Assembly (NCBI GenBank): GCA_009837885.1
Contig: VXSP01000043.1
Coordinates: 62,001 to 126,000 of the forward strand
DNA: 64,000 nt
Direction: 5' to 3'
DNA from: Holophagales bacterium
Lineage (GTDB): Bacteria; Acidobacteriota; Thermoanaerobaculia; Multivoradales; Multivoraceae
Shown: positions 49,861 to 59,743 of the stretch, one piece after another
Numbering within the stretch: the first letter of the stretch is position 1
Layout of the letters: the number at the start of each line of letters is the position of its first letter
Program-made: the position numbers and the translations under genes
The notes under the pieces: generated by a model
The model's input: only the letters and a program-made list of their open reading frames with translations
What the model was told of the DNA's origin: nothing
The model's database searches: none

Positions 49861-52800
49861 GTGTCGAGACGGTTCGCAGCGCTGCTGGGTGACTTCTCGT
49901 GGCGGCCGCCCGCCTGGCTGTTGCGGGTCGGCCCTCGCCGCGTCGCTTGGGGATTGGCCGGGCTTCTCGTCGCCGTCGCTCTGGGCACCGCGGGCTACCA
50001 CTACGTCCGGTCGCTTCCCCAGCCGCTTGAAGTAGGAGTGGCGGTCGCCGCGCCCGGAGTCTCGGCGATCGTGGAGGACGGTCTGGCGCCCGACCCGGTC
50101 GCGCTTGCCTTCTTCTATCTGCCGAATCGGGACGTGCCGGATCTTCCGTCGCTCTCGGCGGCACGGATCGACCTGATCGGCGAGACGATCGAGGCGGGAG
50201 TCGACCTGCGGCCGCCGCTAGCCGGCGAGTGGCGGTTCGAGACGGAGAATCGCCTGGTCTTCCTGCCGGCGGAGGACTGGCCGGCAGGACGCGCCTACCG
50301 GGTGCGTTTGACGCCCGAGCTCTTCGCGCCGGGTCTCAGGCTCGCTGCCGCAGAGGCGGTGTTCACCACGGCGCCCTTCGAGGCATCGATGACAGATGCG
50401 CAGTTCGTTCAGCATCCCGTCGACGCCTCGGATCGCCGCGTCGTCGCGAGCGTGGAGTTCTCGCACCCCGTCTCTCGCGGGGACCTGGAGCGGCGTCTGA
50501 GCATGTCGATCGGTCAGGGCGGCGTCGCTGCCGGGCGGCCGCTGGCCTACCGGGTGGAGTATGGCCCCCACGACCGGACCGCCCACGTGCACTCGGACAT
50601 CCTGGTCATTCCGGAACGGGACGAGTTCGTGACGGTCGAGGTGACGGCCGCTCTCGTGCCGGCAAGCGGCGACGGCGCGTTTGCCAAGCCGCTCGAAGCC
50701 CATGTGCGGATTCCGAACCGGGAGAGCTACTTCCGCGTTGAGGACATCGCCGCCTCGATCGTCCGGGACGCCGAGGACCGCCCGGTGCAGACGGCGCTCG
50801 TGAACCTCACAGACCAGGTGAACACGGACGACTTCGCCGGGGGTGTACAGGCCTGGTTGCTACCGCAGGAACGGACGATCGATGGGACCGTCCACCGGCC
50901 CTACCACTGGGGCTCGCGCGGCGAGGTGACGCCGGCCGTGCTCGCCGAGTCCGAAGCGGTCGCGGTGACTGTGAACCCCACGGAACGGGATGCGGCGACG
51001 CTCCAGAGTCTCGCGTTCGACGTGCCGGAGAACCGCTACATCTTCCTGCGGGTGGCGTCGGGCCTGACTTCGGAGGGCGGTTTCGTGCTCGCCTCCGACC
51101 ACGAGGATGTCCTCTTCGTGCCGGCCTATCCGAAGGAGGCCGCCATCGCGCAGGACGGCGCCCTGCTCCCGCTCACGGGAAGCCGCAGGCTCACCCTGTC
51201 CTCGCGCGGCGTCTCGACGATCAGGGTCGACATCCAGCAGATCCAGGAAGACGCCTTGAACCACCTGGCAAGCCAGACCGGAGGCGACATCCGGGATCCC
51301 TGGTTCCGGCAGGGGTTCGACGCCGACAACATCTCCTCGCTCACGACCCGTCTGGTCGACGTCAACCCGGGCCATCCGCGCGACCAGGTGTTCGCCACGC
51401 TCGACCTCGAACCGTTCCTCGACCGGGGCGGCCTGTTCATGGTTCGGGTTCAGGGCTGGGACCGGGAACAGGAGCGTTCCCTCGGGGCTTCCGACCGGCG
51501 CATGGCGCTGGTGACCGACCTGGGGCTCCTGGCGAAGACGAACGCCGGCGGCAGCCAGCACGTCTTCGTGCATTCGGTCGCGACGGGCCGGCCGGTGGGC
51601 GGGGCGCGGGTCGAGCTGCTGGGCAAGAACGGCCTGCCCGTGCGGGCGGCGACCACGGACGAGCGAGGGCACGCCATGCTCGACTCCGCCCTGGATCTCG
51701 AGCGGGATCGGCAGCCGACGGTGCTTGTCGTGAGGCACGGCGGCGACACGGCCTTCATGCCGTACCGCCGCGGCGACCGGCGGTTGACGTGGTCGGGCTT
51801 CGATGTCGGCGGCGAAAGGGTCGGCGCCGACGCCGCCGAGGAGCTCAGGGCCGCTCTGTACACGGACCGCGGTCTCTACCGGCCTGGCGAGACGGTTCAC
51901 CTGTTCGGCATCGTGCGGCGGGGCGACTTCGGTGCTGTGCCGGGGGCGCCGGTGGAACTCAGAATCCAGGACGCGCGGAGGCGGCAGGTCCTGCGTACCA
52001 GGGCTTCGCTGCCGGACGACGGCCTGCTCACCTGGAACTTCGGGACCAGACTCGAATCGTCCACGGGCCGGTACCGCGCGAACATCCACCTGGTCGACCG
52101 GGACGGGCGTTCCGGCCGGACCCTGGGTGGAGCGTCGTTCAGCGTCGAGGAGTACCAGCCGGACCGGCTGAGGATCGAGGCGATGATCGAGGGGAGTCCG
52201 GAGCGGGGCTGGCTTCGGCCCGGCGACCACATGGCGAGGGTCGCGCTCGAGAACCTCTTCGGCACGCCTGCGAGCGACCGCCGGGTGCGGGGAACGCTGA
52301 GCCTGGTCCCCGTGTCGCCGGAGTTCGCCGAGTACGCGGACTACAGCTTCACGGACCCGTACCGGGATCCGGAGGCGTTGCCGCGGCCGGTCACCGTCGA
52401 ACTCGCCGAAGCGCTGACCGGCGCCGACGGCGTGGCTCGGCTGCCGCTTGATCTCGGTCGCTATGAGAACGGGATCTACCGGGTGCGGCTCGACGTGGAG
52501 GGGTTCGAGTCGGGCGGCGGGCGCGGCGTCCGTGCCATCGCCGGGACGCTGCTCTCTCCTGCCCAGGCCCTGGTGGGATATCGGGCGAACGGCGACCTTG
52601 GCTTCATCACGCGGGATGCCGAGCGAACCGTGCGGTTCATCGCGGTGGGTCCGGACGGCGATGCCACGGCCGTTTCCGGTCTGGAAGCCGTCTTCCTGGA
52701 GCGTCGCTTCGTGTCGGCGCTCGTCAGGCAGCGGAACGGCACCCTCGCCTACCAGTCGGTGCCCAAGGAGAGCGAGGTTCGGCGTGAGCCGTTCGCACTA

Positions 52801-55554
52801 CCCGAGTCGGGCGCCGGGATCGCGCTGCCGTCGTCGTCGCCGGGTCGGTATGCGCTGGAACTGGTCTCGGGCGACGGCGTCAAGCTGAGCCGGGTGGAGT
52901 TCGCGGTTGCGGGCGCCGCGAACCTGGCGGGCAACCTGGAACGGGACGCCGAACTCGACCTGAAGCTCGACCGCTCCGAGTACCGGGCCGGCGATGAGAT
53001 CGTGATGGAGATCTCGGCCCCCTACGCGGGCGCCGGGCTGATCACGATCGAGCGGGAGCGGCTTCATGCCTTCCGGTGGTTCCGCTCGGAGACGAACACC
53101 GCGCTCGCCCGCATTCGAATCCCGGAGAACCTGGAGGGGAACGCCTACGTCAGCGTCGCCCTGGTGCGCGACCTGGACTCGGACGAGATCCTGACGAGCC
53201 CCCTGAGCTATGCCGTCGCCCCGTTCTCGATCGACCGTGAGAGGCGGCTTCTTGACATCGATCTTGAGGTTCCCGAACTGGTGCGCCCTGGCGAGGAACT
53301 CTCGATCGGGTTCCGGACGCCGACGCCCTCTCGACTCGCCCTCTTCGTGGTCGACGAGGGGATCCTGCAACTGGCCGGGTACGACACCCCCGATCCGCTG
53401 GAGGCCTTCCTGGCCAAGAAGGCTCTCCAGGTCGAAACCCATCAGATGGTCGACCTCATCCTGCCGGACTACGACGTGATCCGGCGAGCCGCCGCGCCCG
53501 GCGGCGGCGAAGCTGCGCGCCTGCTCGGCGCCAACCTGAACCCGTTCCGGCGGCGGTCCGAACCGCCGGCGGCGTACTGGCTGGGCATCCTGGATGCCGG
53601 CCCCGGCAACCGTGTGGCGTTGTTCACTCTTCCCGACTACTTCAACGGCGAGTTGCGGGTGATGGCCGTCGGCGTGTCCGGCGGAACGCTCGGCTCCCGG
53701 GCGGCGCCGGTCACCGTGCGCGGGCCACTCGTGCTGACGCCGAACCTGCCCCTCGCGGTAGCGCCGACGGACAGGTTTGAGGTCTCGGTCGGGGTCTCGA
53801 ACAACCTGGAGGGATCAGGTCCATCGGCGGAGGTCGAACTCTCGGCCGCTTCTTCGGAGGAGCTCGCGGTGGAAGGGGCGCCGAGCCGCACGCTGGCGGT
53901 CGCCGAGAGCGGCGAGGACCGCGCGATGTTCCTGCTGCGTGCGGGCGAGACGCCGGGAGACGCTTCGGTCACGCTGACGGGGCGGCTGGGCGAGGAGACC
54001 GTGCACCGCAGGATGGAGGTTTCCGTGCGCCCCGCGACGGCGTTCCTGACGACCGTGTCGACGGGCTTCGAGGCCGGTCGCGGCGTTCGGGTCGATCTTC
54101 CGCGCCGCCTGCACGAGGCTCACGCGAGCCGCCGGGTCGCAGCTTCCGCAAGCCCTCTGGTGCTGGCCGACGGCCTGCTCGACTACCTGCGGACGTTCCC
54201 GCACGCCTGCGTCGAGCAGATGGTCAGCGGAGTCTTTCCGCAGGTGGGGCTCCTGCAGTCCTCGAGCTTCCCGATCGACCGTGCCGCGTTCGTCGAGCAG
54301 TTCCGGGAGACGTTGGCACGGCTGCGGGGCCGGCAGGGTTCGGACGGGGCGTTCCGTTTCTGGGTCGGGTCCGACGAGCCGGCTGCGTTCGCTTCGGTCT
54401 ACGTGACTCATTTCCTCTCCGATGCTCGCGGCTTCGGCATGGCGGTGCCCGACGATGTGCTCCTCCCGGCTCTGGGCTATCTGAGGCGGCTTGCCGAGAG
54501 CCCGGCGGGAAGCGGGCTCCTTCGGGACCTCCGTACCAGGGCTTACGCGATCTACGTCCTGACCCGGAACGGCGTGGTCACGACGAACTACCTCACGTCG
54601 CTCACCAGGGCACTGGAGGCCCGGCCCGATGACGACTGGCGCCGGGACCTCCTGAGCGCCTACATGGCGGCGAGTTACGAGGTGTTGCGGAACGAGGCCC
54701 TCTCCGAACGCCTTGTCGGCGGCTACGTTCTCGGCGAATCGTCCCGGCCCGACGAGGACTTCGACACCCGCCTCGGCCGGGACACCCAGTACGTGTACCT
54801 GCTGGCCCGCCACTTCCCGGAGCGCATGGCGCGGCTCGACGGCGACGACGTGCGCGCGCTCGTCGAACCCGTCTTCCAGAATCGGTTCAACACGCTGTCC
54901 GCGGCCTACACGGTCCTGGCGCTCGGCGAAGTGCACCGCTCGCTGGCCGCTCGCGGCCTGCTGACGCCGCCCGAGATCACCGCGCGCGATGAAGACGGCC
55001 CGGTCGCCATCACGGTCGAGGGCGACGTCTTCGCTCGCGCCTCGGTGCCGGTGTCCGTCGAGTCGGTGGGCATCGAGGGAGACCGCGCGGACGGCTTCTA
55101 CTACTCGGTCAGCGAGTCGGGCTTCGATGTGGACATTCCCGAAGCGCCGCTAGTGCAGGGCATCGAGATCGACCGCTCCTACCGTGACGCGAACGGCAAC
55201 CGGATCGACCGGGTTCGCGTGGGCGACGAGGTCGAGGTTCGCCTGCGCGTACGGTCCCAGGACGGACGGATCGCCAACGTCGCGATCGTCGATCTGCTGC
55301 CCGGAGGCTTCGAGGTCGTAAGGGAGTCCGTGCGCGACCGCTACGGGCTCTGGGCGCCGGACTACCGGGACGTTCGAGAGGACCGTGTCGTGTTCTACGG
55401 CGGTTTCGGCGAACGAGTCACGGAGGTGCGCTATCGAGTGAGGGCCACCAGCCCCGGCGACTTCCTGGCGCCGGCCGCTCACGCGTCGGCGATGTACCAC
55501 CGGAACCTCCACGGCCGGTCCGCGACCGGCCGCCTCCTGGTCGAGAGCGAGTGA
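49861..55554 (+). CDS. Bacterial alpha-2-macroglobulin (YfhM-like) with thioester
   Basis: A 1897-residue envelope protein. An N-terminal membrane anchor (about residues 28-50, VAWGLAGLLVAVALGTAGYHYV) is followed by MG-type beta domains, a bait-region-like stretch, SGFDVGGERVGA and ALYTDRGLYRPGETVHLFGIVRRGDF (the conserved MG block of bacterial A2M), and VVDEGILQLAGYDTPDPL. The thioester motif CxEQ is intact: C1450-V-E-Q1453 (FPHACVEQMVSG), followed by the alpha-alpha toroid that holds it. Such proteins trap foreign proteases in the periplasm. GTG 49861 is preceded by GAGGAG; it overlaps pbpC (GTGA), the usual yfhM-pbpC pairing. Confidence 0.93.
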   Translation: MSRRFAALLGDFSWRPPAWLLRVGPRRVAWGLAGLLVAVALGTAGYHYVRSLPQPLEVGVAVAAPGVSAIVEDGLAPDPVALAFFYLPNRDVPDLPSLSAARIDLIGETIEAGVDLRPPLAGEWRFETENRLVFLPAEDWPAGRAYRVRLTPELFAPGLRLAAAEAVFTTAPFEASMTDAQFVQHPVDASDRRVVASVEFSHPVSRGDLERRLSMSIGQGGVAAGRPLAYRVEYGPHDRTAHVHSDILVIPERDEFVTVEVTAALVPASGDGAFAKPLEAHVRIPNRESYFRVEDIAASIVRDAEDRPVQTALVNLTDQVNTDDFAGGVQAWLLPQERTIDGTVHRPYHWGSRGEVTPAVLAESEAVAVTVNPTERDAATLQSLAFDVPENRYIFLRVASGLTSEGGFVLASDHEDVLFVPAYPKEAAIAQDGALLPLTGSRRLTLSSRGVSTIRVDIQQIQEDALNHLASQTGGDIRDPWFRQGFDADNISSLTTRLVDVNPGHPRDQVFATLDLEPFLDRGGLFMVRVQGWDREQERSLGASDRRMALVTDLGLLAKTNAGGSQHVFVHSVATGRPVGGARVELLGKNGLPVRAATTDERGHAMLDSALDLERDRQPTVLVVRHGGDTAFMPYRRGDRRLTWSGFDVGGERVGADAAEELRAALYTDRGLYRPGETVHLFGIVRRGDFGAVPGAPVELRIQDARRRQVLRTRASLPDDGLLTWNFGTRLESSTGRYRANIHLVDRDGRSGRTLGGASFSVEEYQPDRLRIEAMIEGSPERGWLRPGDHMARVALENLFGTPASDRRVRGTLSLVPVSPEFAEYADYSFTDPYRDPEALPRPVTVELAEALTGADGVARLPLDLGRYENGIYRVRLDVEGFESGGGRGVRAIAGTLLSPAQALVGYRANGDLGFITRDAERTVRFIAVGPDGDATAVSGLEAVFLERRFVSALVRQRNGTLAYQSVPKESEVRREPFALPESGAGIALPSSSPGRYALELVSGDGVKLSRVEFAVAGAANLAGNLERDAELDLKLDRSEYRAGDEIVMEISAPYAGAGLITIERERLHAFRWFRSETNTALARIRIPENLEGNAYVSVALVRDLDSDEILTSPLSYAVAPFSIDRERRLLDIDLEVPELVRPGEELSIGFRTPTPSRLALFVVDEGILQLAGYDTPDPLEAFLAKKALQVETHQMVDLILPDYDVIRRAAAPGGGEAARLLGANLNPFRRRSEPPAAYWLGILDAGPGNRVALFTLPDYFNGELRVMAVGVSGGTLGSRAAPVTVRGPLVLTPNLPLAVAPTDRFEVSVGVSNNLEGSGPSAEVELSAASSEELAVEGAPSRTLAVAESGEDRAMFLLRAGETPGDASVTLTGRLGEETVHRRMEVSVRPATAFLTTVSTGFEAGRGVRVDLPRRLHEAHASRRVAASASPLVLADGLLDYLRTFPHACVEQMVSGVFPQVGLLQSSSFPIDRAAFVEQFRETLARLRGRQGSDGAFRFWVGSDEPAAFASVYVTHFLSDARGFGMAVPDDVLLPALGYLRRLAESPAGSGLLRDLRTRAYAIYVLTRNGVVTTNYLTSLTRALEARPDDDWRRDLLSAYMAASYEVLRNEALSERLVGGYVLGESSRPDEDFDTRLGRDTQYVYLLARHFPERMARLDGDDVRALVEPVFQNRFNTLSAAYTVLALGEVHRSLAARGLLTPPEITARDEDGPVAITVEGDVFARASVPVSVESVGIEGDRADGFYYSVSESGFDVDIPEAPLVQGIEIDRSYRDANGNRIDRVRVGDEVEVRLRVRSQDGRIANVAIVDLLPGGFEVVRESVRDRYGLWAPDYRDVREDRVVFYGGFGERVTEVRYRVRATSPGDFLAPAAHASAMYHRNLHGRSATGRLLVESE

Positions 55555-57857
55555 TCCGCTCGCGCAGGTTCTGGATAGCCCTCGGCGCTGTCCTGTTGCT
55601 GGCCGCGGCGTGGGCGGCGATCCCGAAACCCGACCTCTACGAAGGCGTCGGCTTCTCGACGCTGGTGACCGACCGGAACGGCCGGCCACTGAAGCTCCGG
55701 CTGGCGGACGATGGGCGCTATCGCCTGTTCGCGTCCCTGGGCGACATCGCCGAAGCGGCTCGCGAGGCGACGCTGCTCTACGAGGATCGCCGGTTCTTCC
55801 GGCATCCCGGTGTGGACCCGCTGGCTCTGGCTCGCGCTGCCTGGACCACCTACGTCCGGCGCACACGGCCCGTGGGCGGGTCCACGATCACCATGCAGCT
55901 CGCCCGCATGCGTTTCGATCTCGACACGCGTTCGCCGACCGGCAAGTTGATCCAGTCGGCTCGCGCTGTGCAGTTGGAGCGGCACTACTCGAAGGCCGAG
56001 ATCCTGGAGGCCTACCTGAACCTCGCGCCCTACGGCGGCAGCGTCGAGGGAATCGCGACCGCGAGCCGGATTTACTTCGACAAGCCGGCGAGCGCCCTCG
56101 ACCTTGGAGAGGCGCTGGCGCTTGCGGTCATTCCGCAGAATCCCGCCTCCCGCTTCCCGATCACGGTGCCCGGGCGCGCCAATCTGCGGGCCGCCCGGAG
56201 CCGGCTGCTCGGGGCCTGGCAGGCAGCGCATGCCACCGGGGACGAGGAGGTGCTAGCTCGCGCCGAGCTCTTGCCGGTGTTCCGGTCTCCCGCAAGCCTG
56301 CCCGACCGGGCGCCCCATTTCGTTCGGGACCGTGTGCCACGGGACGGTCGTTCGGCGATCCGGACGACGATCGATCTGGACCTTCAGGATCTCGTGGAGC
56401 GCCGGATCCGGGAGCATGTGGACCAGCGTCGCCGTGAGGGGATCGAGAACGCGGCGGTCATGCTGATCGAACACCGGCGGATGGAGGTCCTGGCTTTCGC
56501 CGGCTCGGCTGATTTCGGTGACGGTGCGATCGCTGGCCAGGTCAACGGGGTCCTTGCCCGCCGGTCGCCGGGTTCGACACTCAAGCCGCTGGTCTACGGG
56601 TTGGCCCTGGAGGAGGGCCTCATTCATCCGATGACGCTGCTTGAGGACGCGCCACGACGCTATGCCGCCTTCGCGCCGGAGAACTTCGACCGCGGCTTCA
56701 TGGGGCCCGTCTTCGCCCGGGACGCCCTGATCGACAGCCGCAACCTGCCCGCTGCCAGCCTGCTCGAGGAACTCGACGTCGGGCGTTTTCGGGACTGGCT
56801 GGAAGCGGCCGGAGTCGACGAGCTGATGCCGGCGGAACACTACGGTCTGGCATTGGCGCTCGGCGGTAGCGAGATGACGATGGAGGAGCTGGTGCGGCTG
56901 TACGCCACGCTGGCGGCGGGCGGCGTCTGGCGCGAGCTGGCGACGACGCCGGGAGGCGAGGAAGCGCCGTCCCGGCGACTGCTCAGCGCCGAGGCCAGCT
57001 TCCTGGTGCTGGACATGCTCCGCGACGTGCCCAGGCCCGATTCGTCGTCGCATCGCATGGTGGTTCGGCAGCCGATCGCGTGGAAGACAGGTACGTCGTT
57101 CGGCTTCCGCGACGCCTGGAGCGTCGGCGTCGCGGGTCCCTACGTACTGGCGGTCTGGGTGGGCAACTTCGACGGCAGCCCGAATCCGGCGTTCGTGGGC
57201 CGTGAGGCGGCGGCGCCCCTGTTCTTCGCGATCGCCGACAGCCTGAGGCTCCCGGCCGTGAGCGATCACCCACCGCCCGGCCTGAACGTGCGGCGCGTGG
57301 AGGTGTGCGCTTCGACCGGCGATCTGCCGGGGCCGCACTGTCCGCGGACCACGCTCTCCTGGTTCGTACCCGGCGTGTCGCCGATCAAGGAGTCCTCCGT
57401 CTACCGCGCGGTGCGCATCGATCCCTCGACGGGCTTCAGGACCTGCCGCGACGACATCGCGGCCGTTCAGGAAGTCTATGAGTTCTGGCCTTCCAACCTG
57501 AACGCCGTCTTCCGGCGCGCGGGCGTCTCGATCCGGCGTCCGCCTCCGTGGTCGCCGGAGTGCGAACTCGACCGTACGTCGGCATCCGGTGTCGCTCCGC
57601 GTATCGCCTCCCCCCAGAACTCTCTCGTCTACCACTCGTCCGCGAGGGGGGGCGAGCAGTCGACTGTGCTCTTCTCGGCCGTCGCCGACGGCGATGCGCG
57701 TTCGCTCTACTGGTTCGTCGACGACCGGTTCGTCGCCCGCGTCGCTGCCGGCAAGGACTACCTCTGGGCGCCCCGGGCCGGCCGGTTCACGGTGAGGGTC
57801 GCCGACGACCTGGGGCGCGGCGATGCCGTGTCGATTGTCGTCGCCGGCAGGCCGTAG
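55551..57857 (+). CDS. pbpC: Penicillin-binding protein 1C
   Basis: A 768-residue bifunctional peptidoglycan synthase. N-terminal membrane anchor (about residues 7-25). GT51 glycosyltransferase with EDRRFFRHPGVD (E78) and GGSTITMQLAR, then KAEILEAYLNLAPYGG. The transpeptidase has SxxK nucleophile S342 (SPGSTLKPLVYG), the SxN motif SRN and the KTGTS box (K512). The C-terminal BiPBP_C-like domain (about 640-768) is characteristic of PBP1C. Its pairing with the upstream alpha-2-macroglobulin is conserved in proteobacteria: PBP1C is thought to repair peptidoglycan at sites of breach while A2M traps proteases. GTG start overlapping the A2M stop. Confidence 0.94.
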   Translation: MIRSRRFWIALGAVLLLAAAWAAIPKPDLYEGVGFSTLVTDRNGRPLKLRLADDGRYRLFASLGDIAEAAREATLLYEDRRFFRHPGVDPLALARAAWTTYVRRTRPVGGSTITMQLARMRFDLDTRSPTGKLIQSARAVQLERHYSKAEILEAYLNLAPYGGSVEGIATASRIYFDKPASALDLGEALALAVIPQNPASRFPITVPGRANLRAARSRLLGAWQAAHATGDEEVLARAELLPVFRSPASLPDRAPHFVRDRVPRDGRSAIRTTIDLDLQDLVERRIREHVDQRRREGIENAAVMLIEHRRMEVLAFAGSADFGDGAIAGQVNGVLARRSPGSTLKPLVYGLALEEGLIHPMTLLEDAPRRYAAFAPENFDRGFMGPVFARDALIDSRNLPAASLLEELDVGRFRDWLEAAGVDELMPAEHYGLALALGGSEMTMEELVRLYATLAAGGVWRELATTPGGEEAPSRRLLSAEASFLVLDMLRDVPRPDSSSHRMVVRQPIAWKTGTSFGFRDAWSVGVAGPYVLAVWVGNFDGSPNPAFVGREAAAPLFFAIADSLRLPAVSDHPPPGLNVRRVEVCASTGDLPGPHCPRTTLSWFVPGVSPIKESSVYRAVRIDPSTGFRTCRDDIAAVQEVYEFWPSNLNAVFRRAGVSIRRPPPWSPECELDRTSASGVAPRIASPQNSLVYHSSARGGEQSTVLFSAVADGDARSLYWFVDDRFVARVAAGKDYLWAPRAGRFTVRVADDLGRGDAVSIVVAGRP

Positions 57858-57884
57858 CGCAGTCGCCGGTGTTGTCCGCAGTCA

Positions 57885-57914
57885 TTGACCCGGCAGCGAT
57901 GCCGGTGCTATCGT
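57885..57914 (+). promoter_or_regulatory. Candidate housekeeping promoter for rplU-rpmA operon
   Basis: TTGACC (57885-57890) and TATCGT (57909-57914) are separated by 18 bases, a good sigma-70-type match in this GC-rich sequence. Transcription would start near 57921 and leave a leader of about 118 bases before rplU, in which L21 autoregulation could act. The rest of 57858-58038 shows no gene. Confidence 0.5.
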
Positions 57915-58038
57915 CTGCGGCCGCTTGGCGTCCCGGCGGTGGGCGGTGCTGGAGCGCGAAGCTGCTCCGTACAGGGGAAAGCAACAGGGCGAACGACATC
58001 GGCGTCCACGAAAGAGACGGCGCCGCTGAGAGAGAACG

Positions 58039-58368
58039 ATGTACGCAGTGATAGAGACCGGCGGCAAGCAGGTCCGGGTCGAGGAAGGCGATGTCGTCGA
58101 CCTGGAACGTCTCGGTGGCGCCGAGGCTGGTTCGGAGGTGGTCTTCGACCGGGTGCTGATGATCGGTGGCGGCGAGGACGAGCCCGAAGTGGGCGAGCCG
58201 GTCGTCGAGGGCGCCAGGGTGCGGGCACAGCTCGTGAGCGACCTGCGTGGCCCGAAGATCGTCGTGTTCAAGTTCAAGCGCCGGAAGGGCTATCGCAGGC
58301 GCCGCGGACACCGGCAGGAGCTGCAGCGGTTCCGGATAGAAGCGATCGAACGAGCCGGCGGGGCGTAG
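58039..58368 (+). CDS. rplU: 50S ribosomal protein L21
   Basis: A 109-residue L21 of the large ribosomal subunit. [24 protein letters not shown] is the canonical N-terminus and [24 protein letters not shown] the conserved basic C-terminal block. Length is typical. It is the first gene of the rplU-rpmA-obg cluster, with the order found in most bacteria. Confidence 0.97.
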   Translation: MYAVIETGGKQVRVEEGDVVDLERLGGAEAGSEVVFDRVLMIGGGEDEPEVGEPVVEGARVRAQLVSDLRGPKIVVFKFKRRKGYRRRRGHRQELQRFRIEAIERAGGA

Positions 58369-58399
58369 CCGTTCGCCGGAGCAACGGAGGTCGAAAGAG

Positions 58400-58657
58400 A
58401 TGGCGCACAAGAAAGGCCAGGGCTCGAGCCGCAACGGCCGCGATTCGAACCCCAAGAACCTGGGCGTGAAGCGATACGCGGGCCAGAGCGTGACCGGCGG
58501 CACGATCATCGTGCGCCAGCGAGGCACGAAGTTCTTCCCCGGCGAGAACGTGGGGCGGGGCGGCGACGACACCCTCTTCGCGCGCGCGGACGGCGTGGTC
58601 GAGTTCCGCAACCGCGGGCGGCGCGGAACGGTGGTCAACGTCCATCCGGCCGGGTAG
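58400..58657 (+). CDS. rpmA: 50S ribosomal protein L27
   Basis: An 85-residue L27. [21 protein letters not shown] at the N-terminus (which reaches the peptidyl-transferase centre), [21 protein letters not shown] and [11 protein letters not shown] are diagnostic. There is no N-terminal processing extension of the Firmicutes type. ATG 58400, 31 bases after rplU with GGAGGT upstream. Confidence 0.97.
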   Translation: MAHKKGQGSSRNGRDSNPKNLGVKRYAGQSVTGGTIIVRQRGTKFFPGENVGRGGDDTLFARADGVVEFRNRGRRGTVVNVHPAG

Positions 58658-58681
58658 ACATCGCGCCGCGGGGAGCGGCTC

Positions 58682-59743
58682 ATGCACTTCATCGACGAGG
58701 CCGTCATCGATGTCCTCGCCGGTTCCGGCGGAGACGGCTGTCTGGCCTTCCGGCGCGAGAAGTTCGTGCCGCAGGGCGGCCCCTCGGGCGGCGACGGCGG
58801 CAACGGCGGCGACGTCGTTCTGGTCGGCTCACCCGGGCTCGGCACTCTCTACCGTCTCAGCTTCCCGGCGTCCTACAATGCCGAGCGCGGCCGGCACGGC
58901 GAGGGATCGAACAAGACAGGCAGGAGCGGCCGCGATCTGGTGATTTCGGTGCCGCTCGGAACAGAGGTCCATGACGCTGCCAGCGGCGAACCGCTGGGCG
59001 AGGTCCTGACCGAGTCCGACCAGCTCGTCGTGGCGCGCGGCGGCGCCGGTGGACGCGGCAACGCCCGTTTCAAGAGCGCGCGTCAGCGAGCGCCGAGGCG
59101 GGTGGAAGCGGGAAGACCGGGCGAGCAGCGTCGCCTGCGCCTGGAGTTGAAGCTGCTCGCCGACATTGGCGTCGTAGGTCTGCCGAACGCGGGAAAGTCG
59201 ACCCTCATCAGCAGGCTCACTGCCGCGAGACCGAAGATCGCCGACTATCCCTTCACCACGCTGGTCCCCCAGCTTGGCGTCGTCGGGCCGCCTGCACTGC
59301 CTGCCTTCGCGGAGCCCTTCGTGATCGCCGACCTGCCCGGTCTGATCGCCGGCGCCGCTCAGGGGGCCGGCCTCGGAACCCGCTTCCTGCGTCACGTGGA
59401 GCGTTGCCGCGTCCTCCTGCACCTGGTCGACCTCGGACCACAGCCGGAGGAGGGAGCGGGCGGGGTCCAGGAGGCCTTCGACACGATCTCCGCTGAACTC
59501 GGCGCCTTCAACGAGGACCTCCTCCGCCGGCCCCGGGTCCTCTGCGGCTCGAAGCTCGACATCGCGGAGCCGGATCGGCGGCGCGACCTGGCCGCGCTGG
59601 CCAGGAGTGAAGGCGCGGAGGCCCTCGAGATCTCGGCGGTCGCGGGCACGGGGCTCGACCCCCTCGTTCGCGAACTGCGCCGTCTCCTGGACGCCGGCGA
59701 CCCGGCCGGCGACGAAGTCTCCGCGGGAACTGGCTTGCCATGA
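58682..59743 (+). CDS. obg: Obg/CgtA GTPase
   Basis: A 353-residue ribosome-assembly GTPase. The glycine-rich Obg fold occupies residues 1-157 (FIDEAVIDVLAGSGGDGCLAF, GGDGGNGGDVVLV). The G domain has GLPNAGKSTLISRLT (G1), the DYPFTT switch, ADLPGLIAGA (G3) and CGSKLDI (G4, where NKxD is usual). It lacks the long C-terminal OCT domain. It ends in an ATGA overlap with nadD. Confidence 0.95.
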   Translation: MHFIDEAVIDVLAGSGGDGCLAFRREKFVPQGGPSGGDGGNGGDVVLVGSPGLGTLYRLSFPASYNAERGRHGEGSNKTGRSGRDLVISVPLGTEVHDAASGEPLGEVLTESDQLVVARGGAGGRGNARFKSARQRAPRRVEAGRPGEQRRLRLELKLLADIGVVGLPNAGKSTLISRLTAARPKIADYPFTTLVPQLGVVGPPALPAFAEPFVIADLPGLIAGAAQGAGLGTRFLRHVERCRVLLHLVDLGPQPEEGAGGVQEAFDTISAELGAFNEDLLRRPRVLCGSKLDIAEPDRRRDLAALARSEGAEALEISAVAGTGLDPLVRELRRLLDAGDPAGDEVSAGTGLP

